From the NCBI GenBank assembly GCA_035461765.1, contig DATHUY010000038.1:1-57326 (forward strand): DNA of 57,326 nucleotides, in the 5' to 3' direction. The notes beneath the pieces were generated by a model. The model worked only from the letters and a program-made list of their open reading frames with translations, was not told the DNA's origin and ran no database searches. This document shows positions 1 through 7,528 of this stretch, in pieces. The stretch is from Longimicrobiales bacterium. Lineage in GTDB: Bacteria > Gemmatimonadota > Gemmatimonadetes > Longimicrobiales > RSA9. A program made the translations under genes and the position numbers. Position 1 is the first letter of the stretch, and each line of letters opens with the position of its first letter.

Positions 1-39
1 GCGCTCAGCAGGAGCCAGGTCGAGCTGCCGCTGAAGTGA
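1..39 (+). CDS. C-terminal tail of an upstream gene (partial)
   Basis: The first 12 codons of the window read ALSRSQVELPLK followed by a TGA stop, in a frame ending one base before the tatC start. This looks like the 3' end of a gene lying upstream, transcribed with tatC. Too little is visible to name the product. The only support is the open frame and the tight spacing to tatC. Confidence 0.4.
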   Translation, partial: ALSRSQVELPLK

Positions 40-40
40 C

Positions 41-835
41 ATGATGGGGTTGCGGAAACTCAGGCCCGGCTCGCCCGCGGGCGAAATGCCGTTCTTCGAT
101 CATCTCGAGGAGCTGCGCTGGCGCATCGTGTGGAGCCTCGCCGCGCTTGCGGTCGGCACGGCCATCGGTTTCGTACTCGCGATGCGCTACGACGTGTTCA
201 GTCTGCTCAAACGGCCCGTCGACCCTTTCATTGACGGTGCGGAGCTGATCGCGCTCTCCGTTACCGCTCCGTTCATGATCACGTTCCAGATCGCCCTAAC
301 GATCGGCGTCATCCTGGCCGCTCCGATCATCGTCTATCAGATCTGGTCGTTTCTCGCGCCGGCGCTGACGAAGCGCGAGAAGCGCTACATCACGCCCGCA
401 CTGTATCTCGGAGGCGTGCTGTTCTGCGGCGGTGTGGTCATGGCGTACCTGTACGTGCTGCCCATGACGCTCAAGTTCATGGGCTCATTCCAGTCCATGA
501 GCCTGCGGTGGGCGCTCACCGCGGACTTCTACTTCGGTTTCGTCCTCAAGCTGCTGGTGGCGTTCGGTCTCATGTTCGAGCTGCCCGTAGTCGTCATGAT
601 CCTCACCGCGCTCGGCCTGGTCACATCGAAATTCCTCGCCTCGAAGCGACGTTATGCGATTGGTGCGATGGCCGTGATCTCGGCGCTCATCACGCCCGGT
701 GACGCCATCACGGCGACCATCTTCATGATGGGACCGCTGATCGCGCTGTATGAAATCAGCATTCTGCTCGCGAAGATGGTGGAGCGCGGCAAGGCCCGTC
801 ACGCCGCAGAAGACGCACTGGCGGAGGCGCAATGA
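41..835 (+). CDS. tatC: Sec-independent protein translocase TatC
   Basis: TatC is the polytopic subunit of the twin-arginine translocase that recognises RR signal peptides of folded cofactor proteins. The 264-aa product has the family's usual length, the N-terminal signature FFDHLEELRWRI (about residues 18-30), which is the cytoplasmic recognition segment, and about six hydrophobic membrane segments. Two ATGs in tandem (41 and 44) are possible starts; the first lies one base after the preceding stop. The last codons overlap the lptD-like start by 4 nt (ATGA). A TatA-type partner is encoded about 11 kb downstream at 11834. Identification is firm. Confidence 0.95.
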   Translation: MMGLRKLRPGSPAGEMPFFDHLEELRWRIVWSLAALAVGTAIGFVLAMRYDVFSLLKRPVDPFIDGAELIALSVTAPFMITFQIALTIGVILAAPIIVYQIWSFLAPALTKREKRYITPALYLGGVLFCGGVVMAYLYVLPMTLKFMGSFQSMSLRWALTADFYFGFVLKLLVAFGLMFELPVVVMILTALGLVTSKFLASKRRYAIGAMAVISALITPGDAITATIFMMGPLIALYEISILLAKMVERGKARHAAEDALAEAQ

Positions 836-3696
836 GGCGCGTGCTCCTGGTCCTCACGCTGCTGGCGGGTGCCGCGCCGGCAGCGGCTCAGCAGCGTCCG
901 CCCACGCCGCCGGACACGCTCACGGCAGAACAGCGCGCGCTCGAGCGCCTGCGTGGACTGCGCGGCGTTGCCCAGCCGGACACCGTCACCGAGCCAGCCG
1001 ACTCCATCGCGCCGCAGACCGTCTCCGTGATTACGCCGGGGATGCCACAGGCACGGCCGCGCCCCTCCCAGATCGAGCGCGATTCCATCATGGATCTCCT
1101 GCTCGGCGTCGGCGGCTACATCGGCACGGAATACAGCGCGGACAGCGCCCGCTATCTGTCGGAGACGAGCCGGCTCGAGCTGCGCGGCAGCCCGAAGGTC
1201 GCACGGGAAGGGAACCAGCTCGTTGCGGACTCGAGCATCGTCTACAGTCAGGCTCTCGCGCTCGCGTGTGGTTACGGTAATCCCGTTCTACACGCGGCGG
1301 ATCAGTCGGAGCCGCTGGCGAGCGACACCGTCTGTTTCGACGTCGAGCGGCAGATCGGCCGCGCGCCCGGCGCGAGCACGCGCGTGCAGGAAGGCGCGAC
1401 GTGGAACGTGCGCTGCGACGCCTACTTCATGGGCGACCAGCTCTACTGTCACGACGCGATCTTCACGGACTGCGACCTCCCTTATCCGCACCAGCACTAC
1501 GCGTTTCATGCCGGTGAGCTGAAGGCGATCCGCGGCAATGTCGTCGTGGGCCGGAACGTCACCATGCGCTTCGCGGATGTACCGGTGTTCTGGCTGCCGT
1601 TCTTCGTTCAGAGCCTGAGCCGCGGCCGGCGCAGCGGCATTCTCATGCCGCGCTTCGGCATCAATGACATCGCCCGCAACAGCTCGCGCTACGACCGACG
1701 TATCGAGGATATCGGATTCTACTGGGCCATCAATGACTACATGGGCGCCGAGCTCGCAATGGACTGGTACTCGAACAACTGGACCGGCCTGCGCGGCAGC
1801 TTCGATTACAACTGGCTCCAGAAGTTCCTGCGCGGCGGTGTGACGTTCCGGCGGTTCTGGAAGGCCGAGGGGGGACGTGACTTCACGCTGGCATCGACGA
1901 ACAGCTGGCAACCGGACGAGCGCACCAACATCGGACTGTCGGCGAACTTCGTTTCGGACACTCGCTTCGTAGCGCAGCGCACGTTCGATGCACGGGAGCT
2001 GAACCGGTCGATCGATTCGAATGCGTCGATCCGGCGGCGGTTCGACTGGGGGTCCGCCAACATCGGGCTGCAGCGCAGTCAGTATCTGTCCGACAATACC
2101 GTGCAGTCCAAGCTTCCGAGCTTCGGTGTGAGCGTGTCGCCGCTCACGCTGTTCGAGGCGGCGCCGGGCGAGGAGCGCTGGTACAGCAACATGACCTGGT
2201 CCGGCAGCGGCGATCTGACGCTTGACCGTCGCGATGTCGATGCGGCGAGCGTGAAGCCGCTGCAGAGCACGCGCGACCTGACCAGCAGTATCAGCAGCCG
2301 CCTCAACATCGGCCGCCTGTCCTGGGGACAGAGCTTCTCGTTCAACGAGCGGAAGGCAGAAGCGAGGACCGTCCCCGCGGACAGTGTATTCGATATCCCC
2401 GGCACGTCGCAGCAGCGCGGCCGGTGGAGCACGAACTTCGCGTTCGAGCAGCGGGTGATCGCGACGAGCACGATCACACCGTCGATCTCGCTGTCCGGCG
2501 AGTACCTGCGCAACGACAGCACGGGTCAGGCACTCGTCATGTCGCCGACCCGCATATCATTCAGCTCTGCATTGCGCCTGGAGATGTTCGGCTTCTGGCC
2601 CGGCGTCGGGCCGTTTGAGCGGTTCCGTCATCGCGTCTCGCCCAGCTTCTCCTACAGCTACTCGCCGGCCTCGCGCGTGGACTCGCTGCAGCAGGCGATC
2701 TTCGGCAACGGTGTCGCCGAACAGAACCGCGTTACGATCGGGCTGACGCAGACGTTCGAAGCGAAGTACCGTTCACGTCCGGAGGATGACGAGCGTGAAG
2801 CTGCGGCGGGCGACACGATGGGGCTGGCAGGGGACAGTGCCGCGGTCCGGGACACGGCACGCGCTGCGCGGCGTACGCCCGCCGCGGGTGATACGCTGGG
2901 CGGTGTGGTGCTGCGGCGGCGCGAGCAGGTGGCGACCCTGTCCCTGCTCGAGGTTTCCACGGAAGCGCTGGTCTATGACTTCGTGCGTGCACGCGACGAC
3001 TATGGTCTGGTGAACACGCAGATCCGCAACTCGCTTCGCTCCGACCTGCTGCGCGGCCTCCAGATGTCCGTGACGCATGATCTCTTCAGCTCGCGCACGG
3101 ATACGCTGGGTAATACCAGCCGGTCCTTCGCGCCGCACCTGCGCGACGTCAGTGCATCCTTCTCGATCAATGGCAATTCATGGCTCTTCCGCGTGCTGCG
3201 ACTCGGCACGGCCGATACCGTCAACACGCAGTCCGGCGGTGTGCCCCTCGAACCCGGTGACCCGAATGCCGCCGGGCCTGCCGTGGACCGGACGGAGACG
3301 GAGTACGGCATGATCGGCACGAGCCGGCGCACCGCCGAAGGGAGGCCGCGCGGATCGGTCGGCGCATGGAACGCAAGCATCAACTACTCGCTGTTCCGCC
3401 CCCGATCGGACGCCACGGGAAGCGAGAACCAGATGGTGAGAGGCAATGTCTCCTTCCAGCCCACGGAGAACTGGACGCTGCGCTGGACGACCGGCTACTC
3501 GATCACGTCTTCCGAGTTCTCCGACCACGTGCTCACACTCACGCGCACGCTGCACGACTGGGATGCGAACTTCGATTTCGTGAAGGCGCAGAACGGCAAT
3601 TTCAGCTTCCAGTTCCGCGTACACCTGCGTGCCAACCCCGACGTGAAGCTGGATTACCAGCAGAGCGAATCACCGGGGCTGCAGACGGCCAGGTAG
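832..3696 (+). CDS. lptD: LptD-like outer-membrane protein (putative LPS assembly protein)
   Basis: A 954-aa secreted outer-membrane protein. Residues 1-20 are a clear signal peptide (MRRVLLVLTLLAGAAPAAAQ). Residues about 120-260 form an OstA/LptA-like jelly-roll domain, with the family-typical stretch around ADVPVFWLPFFVQSL and GRRSGILMPRFG. The remainder is long alternating beta-strand sequence expected for the large LptD barrel. A low-complexity loop (about residues 645-690) interrupts the barrel. Five cysteines (C146, C168, C195, C206, C214) sit in the N-terminal domain. By homology it would insert lipopolysaccharide or a related glycolipid into the outer leaflet. Overlap with tatC suggests co-transcription. 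It could instead be a divergent OstA-family barrel with another cargo. Confidence 0.8.
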   Translation: MRRVLLVLTLLAGAAPAAAQQRPPTPPDTLTAEQRALERLRGLRGVAQPDTVTEPADSIAPQTVSVITPGMPQARPRPSQIERDSIMDLLLGVGGYIGTEYSADSARYLSETSRLELRGSPKVAREGNQLVADSSIVYSQALALACGYGNPVLHAADQSEPLASDTVCFDVERQIGRAPGASTRVQEGATWNVRCDAYFMGDQLYCHDAIFTDCDLPYPHQHYAFHAGELKAIRGNVVVGRNVTMRFADVPVFWLPFFVQSLSRGRRSGILMPRFGINDIARNSSRYDRRIEDIGFYWAINDYMGAELAMDWYSNNWTGLRGSFDYNWLQKFLRGGVTFRRFWKAEGGRDFTLASTNSWQPDERTNIGLSANFVSDTRFVAQRTFDARELNRSIDSNASIRRRFDWGSANIGLQRSQYLSDNTVQSKLPSFGVSVSPLTLFEAAPGEERWYSNMTWSGSGDLTLDRRDVDAASVKPLQSTRDLTSSISSRLNIGRLSWGQSFSFNERKAEARTVPADSVFDIPGTSQQRGRWSTNFAFEQRVIATSTITPSISLSGEYLRNDSTGQALVMSPTRISFSSALRLEMFGFWPGVGPFERFRHRVSPSFSYSYSPASRVDSLQQAIFGNGVAEQNRVTIGLTQTFEAKYRSRPEDDEREAAAGDTMGLAGDSAAVRDTARAARRTPAAGDTLGGVVLRRREQVATLSLLEVSTEALVYDFVRARDDYGLVNTQIRNSLRSDLLRGLQMSVTHDLFSSRTDTLGNTSRSFAPHLRDVSASFSINGNSWLFRVLRLGTADTVNTQSGGVPLEPGDPNAAGPAVDRTETEYGMIGTSRRTAEGRPRGSVGAWNASINYSLFRPRSDATGSENQMVRGNVSFQPTENWTLRWTTGYSITSSEFSDHVLTLTRTLHDWDANFDFVKAQNGNFSFQFRVHLRANPDVKLDYQQSESPGLQTAR

Positions 3697-3765
3697 AGGA
3701 ACGCCACGCGCCCGGGGCGGCGCGATCCCACTATTCGAAGATTGTGCATACGGCCCGGAGGGAGC

Positions 3766-3794
3766 TTGTCGCTCTTTCCGGGCCGGTCTATCTT
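3766..3794 (+). promoter_or_regulatory. hutH promoter, probably leaderless
   Basis: TTGTCG (3766-3771), a 17-bp spacer and TATCTT (3789-3794). Initiation about 7-9 nt downstream would fall at 3801-3803, on the hutH ATG. No Shine-Dalgarno sequence precedes the ATG, which fits a leaderless transcript. This is the only obvious promoter in the 106-bp gap after the LptD-like gene. Confidence 0.65.
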
Positions 3795-3802
3795 GGCGCC
3801 CC

Positions 3803-5335
3803 ATGAGCGACACCCTGATGATCCGCGGCGAGTTGACACTGGCCGAAGTGGAACGCGTGGCCCGCGGCGCAGGACGGGTGCAGGTGCGGCTGGACGATGT
3901 GGCGCGGAGCCGCATCGAGGCGGCACGTGAAGTCGTGGAGAGGATCGTGCGCGAGGAGCGTGTGGTCTACGGCATTACGACAGGGTTCGGAGCACTGTCG
4001 GACGTCGTGATCCCACCTGGCCGCATCCGTGAGCTCCAGCTCAACCTGATCCGGAGTCATGCGGGCGGTGTCGGCGAACCGCTCGACGAAGTCGAAACGC
4101 GGGCGATCATGCTGCTGCGCGCCAACGTGCTGTCCCTCGGGCATTCCGGCGTGCGACCCTGCATCGTCGAGCTGCTCCTCGAGTGCCTGAACCGCGGCGT
4201 GCATCCCATCATTCCCAGTCGCGGTAGTGTCGGTGCATCAGGCGACCTGGCACCGCTTTCCCATCTGGCGCTGGTGTTGCTGGGTGAGGGTCGTGCGGTG
4301 CTGGCGGGGGAGGTGATGGACGGTGCGTCCGCGCTCGAGCGGACAGGCCTGGAGCCCGTGGTGCTCGAGGCGAAGGAGGGGCTCGCGCTGAACAACGGCA
4401 CGCAGGTGCACTGCGGCATCGGCATCCTCGCGCTGCTGCGGGCTGAGCGCGTGCTCGAAACGCTGGAAGTCTCCGGTGCGATGAGCCTCGAAGGGCTGCG
4501 CGGCACTCCCGACGCGTTCGCCGCGGCGCTGCAGCGCGTGCGGCCCCAGCGCGGGCAGCAGATCAGCGCTGCGCGCCTGCGCACACTGCTGGAGGACTCG
4601 GCGATCCGTGAGTCGCATCGCCATGGCGATCCGCGCGTGCAGGATGCCTATTCGCTGCGCTGCATGCCCCAGGTGCACGGGGCGGCGCGCCAGGGACTCG
4701 CGTTCGTGCGGGATGTGCTGGAGGTCGAGGCGAACAGCGCGACTGACAATCCGCTGATCTTTCCCGATGAGGATCGCGTCATCAGCGGCGGCAACTTCCA
4801 CGGCCAGCCCGCTGCGCAGGCGCTCGACCTGCTCTGCATCGCACTGGCGGACCTCGGCTCGATCTGTGAACGGCGCATTGCGCGTCTGGTGGATCCGGCG
4901 CTGTCAGGGCTCCCCGCGTTCCTGACCCGCGATGCCGGCGTGAACTCGGGTCTCATGATCGCGCAGATCGCTGCCGCAGCGCTCGTTGCGGACCTGCGAC
5001 TGCGCGCGCATCCCGCCAGCGTGGACAGTGTGCCGACGGATGCGAACAAGGAGGACCACGTCTCCATGGGTGTCGCCGCCGCGCTCAAGGCGCGCGAGGC
5101 CGTGGCGTTGCTGGAGACGCTCGCGGGTCTCGAGCTGCTCTGCGCGGCACAGGCGCTCGAATTCCTCAAGCCGCTGGCGCCGGGGCGCGGCGTCGCGGTC
5201 GCGTACGAACTGGTCCGCGAGCGCGTCGCGCCACTGGAGCAGGACCGTGTTCTCGCATCCGACATGATGGCGCTCGAGGCGCTGGTACGCGAAGGTGCTT
5301 TCGCGGATATCTGGAGCCGGTTCGGCGACGCATGA
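3803..5335 (+). CDS. hutH: Histidine ammonia-lyase
   Basis: Catalyses L-histidine to trans-urocanate plus ammonia, the first step of histidine degradation in the cytoplasm. The 510-aa length is normal. The Ala145-Ser146-Gly147 triad within GSVGASGDLAPLSHL forms the electrophilic MIO cofactor. The YGITTGFG segment near residue 57 carries the conserved catalytic tyrosine, and the C-terminal PTDANKEDHVSMG block is also conserved. Its ATG lies just after a promoter and overlaps nothing upstream, so it begins the hut transcript. Its stop overlaps hutI by 4 nt. Urocanase (hutU), which should act next, is not in this window. Confidence 0.97.
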   Translation: MSDTLMIRGELTLAEVERVARGAGRVQVRLDDVARSRIEAAREVVERIVREERVVYGITTGFGALSDVVIPPGRIRELQLNLIRSHAGGVGEPLDEVETRAIMLLRANVLSLGHSGVRPCIVELLLECLNRGVHPIIPSRGSVGASGDLAPLSHLALVLLGEGRAVLAGEVMDGASALERTGLEPVVLEAKEGLALNNGTQVHCGIGILALLRAERVLETLEVSGAMSLEGLRGTPDAFAAALQRVRPQRGQQISAARLRTLLEDSAIRESHRHGDPRVQDAYSLRCMPQVHGAARQGLAFVRDVLEVEANSATDNPLIFPDEDRVISGGNFHGQPAAQALDLLCIALADLGSICERRIARLVDPALSGLPAFLTRDAGVNSGLMIAQIAAAALVADLRLRAHPASVDSVPTDANKEDHVSMGVAAALKAREAVALLETLAGLELLCAAQALEFLKPLAPGRGVAVAYELVRERVAPLEQDRVLASDMMALEALVREGAFADIWSRFGDA

Positions 5336-6552
5336 GCACGCTCCTCTTCACCGGCGCGGCAGAGATCATCACCAGCACGGCGGCCACCACGGACATCGTG
5401 CTGCGGAACGCGTCGCTGCTCGTTGTCGACGGGCACGTGCGCAGCATCGGTGACGTCTCTGCACATGACGTGGCGGATGACGCCATGCACGTGGATTGCT
5501 CGGGCTGTGTCATCACTCCGGGCTTCGTGGACTCGCACACGCACGCACTGTTCGGTGGCTGGCGCGCGGCCGAGTACGCGCTGCGCAGCCGTGGGGTTCC
5601 GTACATGGAGATCGCGCGACGCGGCGGTGGCATCAACGCATCCGTACGTGACATTCGCGCGCGATCGGAGGAGGAGCTGGTGGAACTCGCGCGTCCGCGC
5701 ATAGACGCCATGCTGAGCGGAGGCACGACGACCGCCGAGGTGAAGAGCGGATACGGCCTCGACACGGCGAGTGAGCTCAAGCAGCTCCGTGCCATACGCG
5801 CGCTCCAGGCTCATACGCCGGTCGAGCTCGTGCCGACGTTCATGGGTGCGCACGAGTTTCCGGACGAGTACCGCGACCGCCGCGACGACTACGTCGACAT
5901 CGTGGTGAATGAGATGATCCCGGCTGTCGCCGCTGAAGGCCTCGCCGTGTTCTGTGATGTGTTCATGGAGCCGGGCGTCTTCACGGCCGCGCAGACGCGC
6001 CGCGTGCTCGAGGCGGGTGCGCGTCACGGGCTCGTACCGAAGCTGCATGCCGATGAGCTTGAGAACTCCGGGGCGGCCGAGCTGGCCGCGGAGCTCGGTG
6101 CCGCGTCCGCCGACCACCTGGGTGCCATCAGCGAGACGGGCATCCGGGCGCTGGCTCACTCCGATACGGTGGCGACACTGCTGCCGGCGACGCTGCTGTT
6201 TCTGGGCAAGGCCCGGTACGCGCCTGCGCGGCGGCTGATCGATGCGGGCGCGACGATCGCGCTCGCGACCGACTTCAATCCCGGCTCGTCGCCCACGACG
6301 AGCATGCAGCTCGTGCTGACGCTCGCATGCTCTCAGATGGGAATGGATCCGCTCGAGGCGATCGTGGCCGCCACCGCGGGCGGCGCTCGGGCGCTCCGAC
6401 TCACGGATGGGACGGGCACGCTGGCGCCCGGCGCACCTGCGGACATCGCCGTCTGGGACGTTCCGGACCATCGTGAGCTGCCATACCGCTTCGGCGCCAC
6501 GCCGTTGCGCGGCCTGTGGAAGCGGGGTCTGCGCGTCCGGCCAAGCTTGTGA
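5332..6552 (+). CDS. hutI: Imidazolonepropionase
   Basis: Hydrolyses 4-imidazolone-5-propionate to N-formimino-L-glutamate, the third step of histidine catabolism. The 406-aa protein is an amidohydrolase-fold metalloenzyme. The metal-binding HTH motif lies in DSHTHALFGG (about residues 65-75), the HADEL segment is near residue 237, and the TDFNPGSSPT loop near residue 313 holds the conserved aspartate. The ATGA overlap with hutH indicates translational coupling. The family assignment is clear. Confidence 0.96.
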   Translation: MSTLLFTGAAEIITSTAATTDIVLRNASLLVVDGHVRSIGDVSAHDVADDAMHVDCSGCVITPGFVDSHTHALFGGWRAAEYALRSRGVPYMEIARRGGGINASVRDIRARSEEELVELARPRIDAMLSGGTTTAEVKSGYGLDTASELKQLRAIRALQAHTPVELVPTFMGAHEFPDEYRDRRDDYVDIVVNEMIPAVAAEGLAVFCDVFMEPGVFTAAQTRRVLEAGARHGLVPKLHADELENSGAAELAAELGAASADHLGAISETGIRALAHSDTVATLLPATLLFLGKARYAPARRLIDAGATIALATDFNPGSSPTTSMQLVLTLACSQMGMDPLEAIVAATAGGARALRLTDGTGTLAPGAPADIAVWDVPDHRELPYRFGATPLRGLWKRGLRVRPSL

Positions 6553-6575
6553 CGACGGATCGGCGCATTTATCTT
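6547..6575 (+). promoter_or_regulatory. ftcD promoter, probably leaderless
   Basis: TTGTGA (6547-6552), a 17-bp spacer and TATCTT (6570-6575). The -35 box overlaps the hutI stop codon. The expected initiation point (about 6582-6584) coincides with the ftcD ATG at 6584. The layout nearly copies the hutH promoter, so ftcD and the genes behind it can be expressed apart from hutHI. Confidence 0.62.
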
Positions 6576-6583
6576 CGGTTGCC

Positions 6584-7528
6584 ATGAGCACGGCCCGCTT
6601 GCTCGAGGCCGTACCGAATTTCAGCGAAGGGCGCGATCCCGCAGTCGTCCTGGCCATCGTCGATGCCATGAGGGCGGAAGGCGCGGAGGTCCTCGACTGG
6701 TCCGCGGACGCGGATCATCATCGCTCCGTCGTGACTCTGGTCGGTCCGCCGCACGTCGTGGAAAACGCCGCCGTGGCGGCCGCACGCGTCGCGGTGGAAC
6801 GCATCGATCTGAACCGTCACCAGGGTGTGCATCCGCGCGTGGGTGCGCTCGATGTGTTGCCGTTCGTGCCCGTGGCCGGCGCCACGATCGCGGATGCGCG
6901 AGCCAGCGCCCGCCGCGTCGGCCAGCGTCTCTCCCGGGAGCTTGGCATTCCCGTATACTTCTATGGAGCGGCGTCGGAGCCGCCGGGCCGGCCGCTGTCG
7001 GCGCTGCGGAAGGGCGGGTTCGAAACGTTGCGCTCGGCCTGGCCGACCGACCGGCCGGCCGATCTGGTGCCGGACGGCTGGCCGCACAGGGGTGCGCATC
7101 CGACGGCGGGCGTGACCTGCGTCGGTGCACGGCCGGTGCTGCTGGCCTGGAACGTGTTCGTCAGCGGCATCGACGATGACACGGCTCGCCGAATTGCACG
7201 TTCGCTGCGTGAAACGGAGGGCGGGTTCCTTGGCGTGCGCGCACTCGCGCTGCGCCTGCCCGCCACGAGCCGGTTGCAGATCTCCATGAACGTGGAGAAC
7301 GTCGAGATGGCGTCGCCCATGGACGTGTTCCGTCGCCTCGAGACGCTCGTCCACGAAGCGGGCGGCGCGGTGGATGAGACGGAGATCATTGGCATGCTGC
7401 CGGATCAGCTGCTGTGGGGTGCAGCGGCGGACCGGTTGAAGCTGGCTCCTGACACAGCGAGGCGGCTGCTGTCACGCGGGCTGCTGGATGTACTGACCCG
7501 GGAAGGAAGCACGTCGCAGGACGCATGA
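6584..7528 (+). CDS. ftcD: Glutamate formimidoyltransferase
   Basis: Transfers the formimino group of N-formimino-L-glutamate to tetrahydrofolate, releasing glutamate; this is the folate-dependent end of the histidine pathway. The 314-aa product covers the N-terminal and middle formiminotransferase subdomains, with the PNFSEGRD start and the NRHQGVHPRVGALD block holding the catalytic histidine. No cyclodeaminase domain is attached, which is common in bacteria. The frame is open upstream to 6407, inside hutI, but ATG 6584 is preferred because homology begins there and a promoter sits directly before it. Its stop overlaps the next gene by 4 nt. Confidence 0.93.
   Translation: MSTARLLEAVPNFSEGRDPAVVLAIVDAMRAEGAEVLDWSADADHHRSVVTLVGPPHVVENAAVAAARVAVERIDLNRHQGVHPRVGALDVLPFVPVAGATIADARASARRVGQRLSRELGIPVYFYGAASEPPGRPLSALRKGGFETLRSAWPTDRPADLVPDGWPHRGAHPTAGVTCVGARPVLLAWNVFVSGIDDDTARRIARSLRETEGGFLGVRALALRLPATSRLQISMNVENVEMASPMDVFRRLETLVHEAGGAVDETEIIGMLPDQLLWGAAADRLKLAPDTARRLLSRGLLDVLTREGSTSQDA

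Noticed and set aside
4648-6669. A 673-codon minus-strand frame opposite hutH and hutI
   Set aside because: Antisense to conserved hut genes; composition is typical of a codon-position shadow.
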